Source of the DNA: Alphaproteobacteria bacterium
Lineage (GTDB): Bacteria; Pseudomonadota; Alphaproteobacteria; Micavibrionales; CSBR16-224
Direction of reading: 5' to 3'
NCBI GenBank assembly: GCA_021775895.1
Contig: JAJFGX010000098.1
Span: forward strand, 1-42,483
Length of the DNA stretch: 42,483 nt
Under the pieces are notes generated by a model, which was given only the letters and a program-made list of their open reading frames with translations, did no database searches and was not told the DNA's origin. The position numbers and the translations under genes are program-made. Position 1 is the first letter of the stretch. The number at the start of each line of letters is the position of its first letter. This document shows, one piece after another, positions 16,139 to 22,711 of the stretch.

Positions 16139-16903
16139 TTAACGACCATTCAAAATAGGTCGTAGACCATAAGTTGCTCCCAATGCTTGAAAAGCTTTAG
16201 AATTCCCTCTGGTTAAAGATTGTGCGACCATTGTATCGACTAGAATTTCTAACTCTCTAGTACCATTTGATCTTTGTTTTTGTTGCACAGAGACATCTGC
16301 TCCAGCATTATTGACAACAGTGACATTAACGCCTGAAGAACCACCACCAGCACCACTAGAGCCACCATTAGCCACAACCTGACCTGCAGTTCTACCAGTT
16401 ACTAACAGCTCAGGGCCTCGCTCGCCAACAACAAAAGCTTGCCCTGAAGCAACAGCTCCACCGCCAGCCCTAAAACCTAAAAGACCAGAGGCAAAATCAA
16501 GTATGCCACCAAAAACTCCACCATCTTTGCTACTAGATGTGCCACTAGCTGGATTTTGCGTTATACGAATATTACTTGCCATTACTTCCAATAAATCTTG
16601 AGTCAATGATGCAAGCTCTTTCTTCAAAAGCCCTTTTGCAGTCTTTGTGCCTTTTGATAAATCAAACAAGCTATTTGTTAGCTCCTTAATACCTCGCTTA
16701 GACACTGCCTCCATTGTTTTACCCAGGTCAGATACTTGCTTGCTTGTCTCGCCGATTGCTTTTGTACGTTTATTTAAATCGCCAACAACTGTAGATTTTA
16801 AAGTTTGATCTGCGGATAATGGTTTGGTTACATTATCTCTTATATAATTCTTCAGTGCTTCCTGCACTTCACGTGCAGCACTACCTTCTAAAGTAAAACT
16901 CAT
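16139..16903 (-). CDS. Short tail tape measure protein
   Basis: A 254-residue protein. A helical N-terminal half (residues 1-110, KQVSDLGKTMEAVSKRG) is followed by a Gly-rich segment with FRAGGGAVASGQAFVVGERGPELLV, a hallmark of the C-terminal part of tape measure proteins, and a Ser/Gly linker. The length is near that of the Rhodobacter GTA tape measure and far below most siphophages, predicting a short tail. It could also be a truncated C-terminal remnant of a longer gene. It is not in its usual place after the tail tube: it lies between portal and protease. GAGGT precedes ATG 16903. Confidence 0.8.
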   Translation of the reverse strand: MSFTLEGSAAREVQEALKNYIRDNVTKPLSADQTLKSTVVGDLNKRTKAIGETSKQVSDLGKTMEAVSKRGIKELTNSLFDLSKGTKTAKGLLKKELASLTQDLLEVMASNIRITQNPASGTSSSKDGGVFGGILDFASGLLGFRAGGGAVASGQAFVVGERGPELLVTGRTAGQVVANGGSSGAGGGSSGVNVTVVNNAGADVSVQQKQRSNGTRELEILVDTMVAQSLTRGNSKAFQALGATYGLRPILNGR

Positions 16904-16950
16904 ATTTACCTCATTTCTATCTGGTCTAATTTCTATTTAATTATAACGAG

Positions 16951-17033
16951 CGACTGCGAAGCGGGCTTTGCCCGAAGCCTACGTGGCGTTTGAACTTAGT
17001 TTGCAATATTCTTATTGTAAACTACTACTAAGA
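16951..17033. repeat. Intergenic structured repeat, copy A
   Basis: The core at 16972-16995 matches 18755-18778 of copy B at 23 of 24 bases in the same orientation. A GC hairpin (CGGGC/GCCCG around TTT) precedes the core, and an inverted repeat of 12 bp follows (16997-17008 with 17013-17024, one G-T pair). It lies between the gp10-like and tape measure genes and contains no frame. Confidence 0.65.
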
Positions 17034-17360
17034 TCAGGATACCATTTTATGATAAGAAACTGTCGTTCCTGCAATACATAGCTCTAAAAACACTATCATT
17101 TGTTCTTTATACCAATTCACGCCATCTCTAATAATTCTATTACCTAAATCATGATAATCATATGAAGTCCCTGCCTCAGCCAGCATCATATGAACCAATG
17201 TTATAGCATCAGCTATCTTCCAATTATCACTTTTAAACCTATTCAATAACGCAGGAACACTGCCAAGCTCATCTTCAATTTGACAAATTAAAGATATAGT
17301 TGGTTTAATCACATTGCCACCACTGCCCATATCAAGACGAATATAATTCTTATTCTGCAT
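17034..17360 (-). CDS. GTA-gp10-like tail assembly protein (second copy)
   Basis: A 108-residue protein. The segment LICQIEDELGSVPALLNRF, then WKIADAITLVHMML, then RIIRDGVNWYKEQMIVFLEL follows the plan of the GTA gp10 tail tube/tail assembly chaperone family: EAELG-like start, a helical repeat, and a long last helix. AAAAGGG precedes ATG 17360. It comes just before the tape measure, where such chaperones usually lie, although the pair has moved into the head module. A second, clearly diverged member is encoded at 21982-22344. Confidence 0.7.
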   Translation of the reverse strand: MQNKNYIRLDMGSGGNVIKPTISLICQIEDELGSVPALLNRFKSDNWKIADAITLVHMMLAEAGTSYDYHDLGNRIIRDGVNWYKEQMIVFLELCIAGTTVSYHKMVS

Positions 17361-17446
17361 AAGATAACCCTTTTCTATTTCTATTTATGTATTTCGACTA
17401 TAGATATTTTTTACATCATATATAACTACATAGATTTGTAGCTAAA

Positions 17447-18667
17447 CTAAAGTATATCTCCACCATCAATAGGAGCTAAGCCAACGGCTTTACGTTTTTC
17501 ATTCACCGTCATAAAATCTGCACTTGTTAATCTTGACCATATTTTCTCACGCCTAGGGGCTAAAGCCTCAATTGCATCACGATCATAATCAAGTGATAAA
17601 TTATCGCCAAAAATTGGCACTAACCAATTATTAAGCTCATCTTTAACGTGTTCAAGCAATGGCAAAACAGCGTCATCATATAAAGCCAGCCTTGCTTGCT
17701 CAAAGTTAGAATAGGTTAACGAGCCATCAATACCAACCAATTGTGATGGGATATGATAAGCTAGAGCAATTTCTTTTGCTGACATCTCTTTAGCCGCAGT
17801 CCAGTCCATATCTTTAGGTGACAAAGACATTTCACGCCAATCAAGTCCACCCTCCAATACCAGAGGGCGACCTGCATTACTACCACCTGTGTAATGATCT
17901 TCTAATTCTGCCTTTAAATTCTGGCGTTGCTCATCAGTTAAACTATCTACTCCATTTGTATTAGATGGGGTGTAAACTAAAGCCCCACTTGGTCTACCGC
18001 TATTTTGTAGTAAAGACGTATTCCATTTTGCAGCCTCATTATGCTGATCAATACTATATGCTGCCGCCTCTAAAGGGCTCATACCATACCAATCATCTAA
18101 AGGGTGAAAAGACTTTATATGCAATACTTGAACATGACCAGTTAAGCGGTCTACTGAGTAATCAATATGCTTACCTGCAACACTATAACGATATTTTTGT
18201 GGTACACCTCCAGCACCAGCAATAATACTCATGCGATCTGGTCGTAGCGTCCACAACTCTTGAGGTGTTGAACCATCAGGGCCAACGCCCTCTAAATAAG
18301 TATTACCAGAGATTAAATAAAAGCCATATAAAGCCTCAAACATCTCTGTGCCACCCTGCATTGGATTAGGCTGTTTTAATAGCTTAATTAATGGGTGGTC
18401 GAATAATGGAGTCTTATGTCCTGCGTGACCTTGATAAAGTGTCCAAGGAACAGAGGCTGCATTTTGTGCAATCAACTTTATACAACGATGTACTATCACA
18501 TTTTTCTGATAGCCCTCTTCTGCTAAACTGTCATAGCGTCTTGGTGTGAATCTTGGTTGGTTTGCACCAAACTGTACTAATAAAGGTGCAGAAGCACTAG
18601 CCTTCTTTTCTTTACCTATAACAGATTCTTTATTCCACAGTTTTGTAAATTTTTCTGCAAATCCCAT
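17447..18667 (-). CDS. HK97-type portal protein
   Basis: A 406-residue portal of the HK97 gp3 family, starting MGFAEKFTKLWNKES. Characteristic stretches include VIVHRCIKLIAQNAASVPW, LLKQPNPMQGG, FYLISGNTYLE, LHIKSFHPLDDWYGMSPLEAA and FEQARLALYDDAVLPLL. The dodecamer forms the DNA gate of the capsid and docks the terminase. GGAGAAA precedes ATG 18667, which is preferred to the upstream in-frame ATG 18706. It is intact and is flanked by the two structured repeats together with the gp10-like gene. Confidence 0.93.
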   Translation of the reverse strand: MGFAEKFTKLWNKESVIGKEKKASASAPLLVQFGANQPRFTPRRYDSLAEEGYQKNVIVHRCIKLIAQNAASVPWTLYQGHAGHKTPLFDHPLIKLLKQPNPMQGGTEMFEALYGFYLISGNTYLEGVGPDGSTPQELWTLRPDRMSIIAGAGGVPQKYRYSVAGKHIDYSVDRLTGHVQVLHIKSFHPLDDWYGMSPLEAAAYSIDQHNEAAKWNTSLLQNSGRPSGALVYTPSNTNGVDSLTDEQRQNLKAELEDHYTGGSNAGRPLVLEGGLDWREMSLSPKDMDWTAAKEMSAKEIALAYHIPSQLVGIDGSLTYSNFEQARLALYDDAVLPLLEHVKDELNNWLVPIFGDNLSLDYDRDAIEALAPRREKIWSRLTSADFMTVNEKRKAVGLAPIDGGDIL

Positions 18668-18727
18668 TTTATAATTTCTCCAATACTTAAAATATAGACG
18701 TTTCAATTAATAATTGAGACGTTGTAG

Positions 18728-18812
18728 CCCACGACTGTGGGTCGGTCGATTAGACCGAAGCCTGCGTGGCGTTTGAACGCATCAATAAAATTGCATAATT
18801 CTTATTGATGAT
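18728..18812. repeat. Intergenic structured repeat, copy B
   Basis: Three inverted repeats are visible: CCCAC/GTGGG (18728-18741), TCGGTC/GACCGA (18742-18758), and a 9-bp arm pair at 18780-18788 and 18802-18810. Between them is the 24-base core shared with copy A (18755-18778). It lies just upstream of the portal gene. Confidence 0.65.
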
Positions 18813-18818
18813 AACCAC

Positions 18819-18845
18819 AAAAAAAACGACCTTTAAAAAAGGTCG
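18819..18845 (-). terminator. Rho-independent terminator upstream of the portal gene
   Basis: A perfect 8-bp stem (18827-18834 with 18838-18845) with a 3-base loop is followed on the minus strand by eight U residues (18819-18826). It would end any transcript from the terminase side or from the promoter at 18910-18938, about 60-80 bases after that promoter's start. Confidence 0.85.
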
Positions 18846-18903
18846 CTTATTTGATGTTCTCTCATTTTATGAAAGCTTGTTTTCTTGGTATTTCTCCATC
18901 TTG
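18819..18903 (-). ncRNA. Candidate 85-base leader or small RNA
   Basis: A promoter (18910-18938) and a strong terminator (18819-18845) bracket about 85 bases with no sizeable gene. Two 10-codon frames lie inside (MEKYQENKLS and MREHQISDLF); the second runs into the terminator stem, so an attenuator that reads translation is possible. No known RNA family is recognised. Confidence 0.3.
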
Positions 18904-18909
18904 AATACT

Positions 18910-18938
18910 AATCTACATTAATGTTCCCGCCCCGTCAA
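18910..18938 (-). promoter_or_regulatory. Sigma70-like promoter upstream of the portal operon
   Basis: Read on the minus strand, TTGACG (18933-18938) and TAGATT (18910-18915) are exactly 17 bases apart. The start site would be near 18903. It points at the portal gene, but a terminator lies between. Confidence 0.5.
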
Positions 18939-19030
18939 GTAAAAAATTAACAAAAAAGCAATTTTTTTACATTTTATTAATTTTTATTGCCTATATATAG
19001 CATTTCACCACATTAGAAGCGGCTTTTGAA

Positions 19031-19602
19031 TTAAAACAATAAAAGAAAAAGTCTACCAATTTATAACAGGGGGATCTGAGGCATCAAAAGACATTAAAGA
19101 CTTTAATTTACTAACTAAGGCTATAGAGAACTCAACTGATCAAAATAATGTTGTCGACGCAGTTAAAGAAGCAAGAATCTATACAGATAAAATAGAGAGC
19201 AGCCTAAATAACTTAAGATCAGATATTTTACTAGATAAAGAATTGTCGCCCGTGGATTATGGGAGTATTGCAATTCAATACTCCAACACTACAAATGATC
19301 ATAGAAATAAACACAATGACAATATTAGAATTATACCTAATTCTATGACCAGAGGTTACCTAACAGAATGTAGGGCAGAGCATAGGAATAATGCTAATTC
19401 TACCGCCGACTGTATGGATGATAATACTCCTCACAGTATTATACATATTACAAATTTATCTACAGCAACTATATACGCACTTTTAGTTGGGGCATTATTA
19501 GGTCCAACTACGACTTTAAATGATTCATTTCCAAAAGTGATAACTGATAAAATGGACGCTTATAATCGTAGAAAAAGAGAAGACAAAAAAAGAAGCTGGT
19601 AA
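19031..19602 (+). CDS. Orphan plus-strand frame between terminase and portal
   Basis: The frame is open from just after a TGA at about 19030 to TAA 19602 (about 190 codons), but has no ATG or GTG near its beginning. The first common start codon is TTG 19243, and ATT 19031 would be needed for full length. The N-terminal part is helical (EASKDIKDFNLLTKAIEN), the middle is Asn/His-rich, and one weak hydrophobic segment lies near the end (ATIYALLVGALLG) before a very basic tail (NRRKREDKKRSW). No family is recognised. Ending 25 bases from the terminase 3' end, it fits the cargo genes; the missing start suggests a decayed 5' end. Confidence 0.45.
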
Positions 19603-19627
19603 TAAAATAATCTACTAAACAAGAAGG

Positions 19628-21064
19628 CTACCAAACGAGAGGGCCGTCAGAGGTTTTATTGAGCATTAATTCAGTCATTGCCCAAACTCTGGCGTCCACT
19701 CTATCGGGGCTTTTACCGCCAGAGCCTTCACCTTGTGGTAGAAAAGCACACATTTGATCTTCTAATATTCCAAAAACACCAACATGATGAATTTTTCCTT
19801 GCTCATCTAGGGCGGCAATTGGCTCTGCCCTTGCATATTTACCTCTACTTGCCCTAACTGATTTATAAGGTATGTGCTTATCATGTGTACGCAATGTATG
19901 CTCTACCATATCTCCGCCCTGATTAACCTCTGCGACAATACGATCAGCACTGTATTTCTCAAAAACCGCAATCGCTTTTCTTGCCCATGCTGATGGAGAA
20001 TATGCACCGCTGACATCTTCTAGGATATAACCATGCCCATCACTACCAAGTCCAGCGACGATAATTCCAGTCTCATCACTGCCTTGATGGTGACTAACCG
20101 CAGGGTCGATCGCAACGACTATTCTTTGCATTTCTGGCATATTAGAGCTTGCTATTCTATTATCCTCTAAAATCTTACGTGACCATAAAGCGCCTGAAAC
20201 ATCGCTATGAAACGCCTCTTCAATGGTTGCTGGATATTCACGGCGAAACGCCCATATACTGCCAAGCTCCGCTATTCTGGCTCTACGCCATAGAATCTGC
20301 CCATCATCTAAATCATATGTTGTTTTATAGTTTTGCTCTTCGGCTGTTAGCGATAAATCTGGCGATATATTTTGACGATACTCGCCCTGCCAAAACCAAG
20401 GAACAAATATCAGCTCATAGGGAATTTGTCTATTATGAGCCTCCATGCACATTTTATAGAACAAGCCAGATGCTCCATATGAAGTACTTTCTAAAATAAC
20501 TTCTGTACCACTAACATCTGGTACAGCTTGCAAAATTCCTGCCATATGCATTGTTGCATGCGACCAATACGCAACCTCTGAGCCATGGAAATACTGTATA
20601 GTCTCTGACCTACCCACTCCTTGCGATTTGGCAGAGCCAATTTTATATGCAGAGTCCAATGCATCTAAAATTAACTCTTTAGCATTTGCCGTTGCTGCAT
20701 GCGGTCTAACCAAAGCTGGGCAATATTCGTGAAAACGCCTAGCTATTTTATAGACGTTCTTTGCTGCCTCTTCCAAATGAGTTAAAACAAAGGCATTTGC
20801 TCCATAATTGTGGCTAATCAGCCAATAAAACCTGCCCGCAACGTAAGTCGAGCAACCTTGCTGCCTCCCCTTAAGAATTAAAGCCCTCACCCGTCCGTGC
20901 TTCTTTAGTTGTTTCTCTAAACGACTATGAATATAAAGCTGAGCTTTGTTTAAAATAAATGGGTGGACTCCACCAGTTTTCTCACGAATCTTTAAGCATT
21001 TAGCCGAATAATGGACAAAGTTATCCTTTAGCCGTTGCCGTACTTCTCGTTCAAATTCATTCAT
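19628..21064 (-). CDS. Terminase large subunit
   Basis: A 478-residue DNA-packaging motor. The N-terminal ATPase has the Walker A-like GRQQGCST (residues 66-73) and a Walker B-like region around SEVAYW; the C-terminal RNase H-type nuclease has AIDPAVSHH, AEVNQGGD and SPDRVDARVWAM, which supply the acidic metal ligands. All motifs needed for packaging and cutting are intact. It starts 9 bases after the remains of the HNH gene. The terminase type (cos, pac or GTA-like random packaging) cannot be told from this sequence. Confidence 0.93.
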   Translation of the reverse strand: MNEFEREVRQRLKDNFVHYSAKCLKIREKTGGVHPFILNKAQLYIHSRLEKQLKKHGRVRALILKGRQQGCSTYVAGRFYWLISHNYGANAFVLTHLEEAAKNVYKIARRFHEYCPALVRPHAATANAKELILDALDSAYKIGSAKSQGVGRSETIQYFHGSEVAYWSHATMHMAGILQAVPDVSGTEVILESTSYGASGLFYKMCMEAHNRQIPYELIFVPWFWQGEYRQNISPDLSLTAEEQNYKTTYDLDDGQILWRRARIAELGSIWAFRREYPATIEEAFHSDVSGALWSRKILEDNRIASSNMPEMQRIVVAIDPAVSHHQGSDETGIIVAGLGSDGHGYILEDVSGAYSPSAWARKAIAVFEKYSADRIVAEVNQGGDMVEHTLRTHDKHIPYKSVRASRGKYARAEPIAALDEQGKIHHVGVFGILEDQMCAFLPQGEGSGGKSPDRVDARVWAMTELMLNKTSDGPLVW

Positions 21065-21073
21065 TTTGTAAAA

Positions 21074-21741
21074 TTATTCTCTTTTAAGTCTATTAACTCC
21101 ATCATAGAGGTCTTCTTTAAATTTATCTCTATCATTAGAATAATGGCAACGCTTGTGACAATTAGGGCATAAAGCAACTGCGTTAGTTACAGTATCAGAA
21201 CCGCCATCTTTTAAGAACTTTACATGATGCACCTAAGATAAGGTTGTCCATCATCTGTTTTAAAAGGAGCGTCTTCACCACAGCCCTCACACACACCATT
21301 TGCCAAATCAAGAACACGTCTAACAACTTTGGGGCAACGTTTAGGACGCTTAATACTTGCATCAACTTGCCCAGGATTCTGCTGACCAGGAACATTTTCC
21401 TCTATATCGGACGTTGGTTCAACACTAGATACTTCATCTTTAAACTATTTGTATTTTTTTAATGATTTCCTGCGTGAAGCTAAGCCCTCACGAATACTCT
21501 CATATAAATTTTTGCCTTCTTTCTTCGGTTTAATATCTATTTTTGTTGTATTCTTTTTTTTATTTTTTTCATCTTTAGAGGAATACCTTAACTCTTTTAA
21601 TAGCCACTCAAATTTATCATTAGCATAATACTTGTCTAAGTCCCCATATTGTTTTTCAATTCCTGTACACCAACTAAGTATGTTTCCTGCTGTAGAGTCG
21701 TCTAAAAAACTTAACCACTCTTTAAATTCTTTTTCCTGCAT
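21074..21741 (-). pseudogene. HNH endonuclease gene broken by a stop codon and a frameshift
   Basis: The first 98 codons (MQEKEFKEWLSFLDDST ... SLKKYK) end in TAG at 21445-21447. Reading on in the same frame gives VVRRVLDLANGVCEGCGEDA; then one missing base near 21234 shifts the frame, and the new frame gives VHHVKFLKDGGSD, then NAVALCPNCHKRCHY and the stop at 21074-21076. Joined together this is a McrA-type HNH nuclease with an N-terminal helical domain, both CxxC pairs and the HH pair. HNH proteins next to terminase genes can help genome packaging in HK97-like phages. With two lesions it is probably dead, unless the 98-residue part has a role of its own or the lesions are sequencing errors. 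Confidence 0.8.
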
Positions 21742-21781
21742 TTTACTATCCCCCTAGTTCAATGATAAATTATATCATAAA

Positions 21782-21997
21782 CTAAACATCAGGAAAAAGA
21801 TTTATCATGTCAGACATGAAACCCGCAGAGGGTAAGTTTTGGGCTTTATCTGTTATGCCTAGTTGATAGACAGCGTAGCCCTCCAATGCATCTGCGATAT
21901 CTTGCAAGCGTGCCTCATGCCATAATTGTTCTGGTGACCACCCCAATGCACCTAGACAGAATTCCGATAAACGTCGGTAATTTACAGTCCTGAACAT
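21782..21997 (-). CDS. Small phage tail assembly chaperone (GTA-type TAC)
   Basis: A 71-residue protein with LSEFCLGALGWSPEQLWHEA and DIADALEGYAVYQLG, the pattern of the small tail assembly chaperones that follow gp10 in GTAs and prophages (a LGW(S/P)P motif and an ALxGY-like helix). It overlaps the preceding gp10-like gene by 16 bases in another frame, the usual arrangement for such chaperone pairs. Here the pair is upstream of the terminase gene instead of between tail tube and tape measure. Confidence 0.82.
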   Translation of the reverse strand: MFRTVNYRRLSEFCLGALGWSPEQLWHEARLQDIADALEGYAVYQLGITDKAQNLPSAGFMSDMINLFPDV

Positions 21998-22344
21998 TGA
22001 GGGCTGGTCTTTCCCTCAGCTACTGCCCCCATTGCAGACAAACCAGTTAAGATTGGCACACAGATTTGCAGAACCACTAACATATAGTGAGCCACGCCTT
22101 TTTGTAGAATTTCAGCTAAGATCTTTTCCTCTGAGAAATCTTTGAGTAATATCATATATATTTCTACTAGCTCATGGCATGCTAAATGGTTCTGTTCAAT
22201 TTTTTCAACTAAATGCCATAGGCTACTATATGGTTTTTCTAATGCTGATATTTTCTCTAATGTTGGAGAAAACAAACAGTCCTTCTCAGCAAATATAAAC
22301 TCTATATCACCTCGTGGTGTTAATTTGATCTCTGTATTATTCAT
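21982..22344 (-). CDS. GTA-gp10-like tail assembly protein (first copy)
   Basis: A 120-residue protein: a beta start (EIKLTPRGDIEFIFAEKDCL), then LEKISALEKPYSSLWHLVEKI, then a helical segment and the end LTGLSAMGAVAEGK. The overall plan and the overlap with the TAC gene fit the GTA gp10 group. AAAGGAGAG precedes ATG 22344. It differs strongly from the copy at 17034-17360, so the two are old paralogues or come from different phages. Confidence 0.68.
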   Translation of the reverse strand: MNNTEIKLTPRGDIEFIFAEKDCLFSPTLEKISALEKPYSSLWHLVEKIEQNHLACHELVEIYMILLKDFSEEKILAEILQKGVAHYMLVVLQICVPILTGLSAMGAVAEGKTSPQCSGL

Positions 22345-22371
22345 GTTTCTCTCCTTTTTAAGTTATTATTG

Positions 22372-22623
22372 CTACTCAAGCTCTTTGAGGGCTTCCTCAT
22401 GGGTTTTTAGTAATTTAAGAATTTCTTGTTTATCTGGCTTTGTTTTGCCTGTTTCTTTGGTGACAGAAATATCTGGCAGAGTTTTTTTCAGCAAAGCCAA
22501 GGCAGCATTTACCTGAGTTGCACTCATATCTGTGCCATTAATAATATGGTTTTCTAATGTAGAAATTATTGCAGCAACATTGATTTTTTGACGAATTTCT
22601 TCGTCATCACTCTTATGAGACAT
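22372..22623 (-). CDS. Terminase small-subunit-like protein
   Basis: An 83-residue charged protein with IRQKINVAAIISTLENHI, then TDMSATQVNAALALLKKTLPDIS. The ALLKKTLPDLS-type motif after a short helix is typical of small DNA-binding proteins encoded just before large terminases in alphaproteobacterial prophages. It would recognise DNA and hand it to the large subunit. It is the first gene of the packaging operon and lies 88 bases downstream of uvrA in the same direction. Confidence 0.7.
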   Translation of the reverse strand: MSHKSDDEEIRQKINVAAIISTLENHIINGTDMSATQVNAALALLKKTLPDISVTKETGKTKPDKQEILKLLKTHEEALKELE

Positions 22624-22660
22624 GATATATATTTCTGAAAATTATTGGATTATGAATTAC

Positions 22661-22689
22661 AGACTAACAAGATAATCCCGAATTGTCAA
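22661..22689 (-). promoter_or_regulatory. Possible promoter of the packaging operon
   Basis: On the minus strand a perfect TTGACA (22684-22689) is 17 bases from a weak TAGTCT (22661-22666). Transcription would start about 30 bases before ATG 22623. The poor -10 box suggests weak or activator-dependent use. Confidence 0.4.
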
Positions 22690-22711
22690 GAAAAATTTCT
22701 ATTTTGTAAAT

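Noticed and set aside
16951-18812. CRISPR array
   Set aside because: There are only two related repeats, 1.8 kb apart with genes between, and no cas genes.
21195-21395. A 66-codon minus-strand frame across the HNH region
   Set aside because: It is another frame of the broken HNH gene; its translation has no domain features, while the joined frames give clear HNH motifs.
1433-22711. att sites or a tRNA target for a prophage
   Set aside because: No tRNA gene was recognised and no convincing direct repeat was seen at the two ends of the cluster by eye; a computed repeat search would be decisive.
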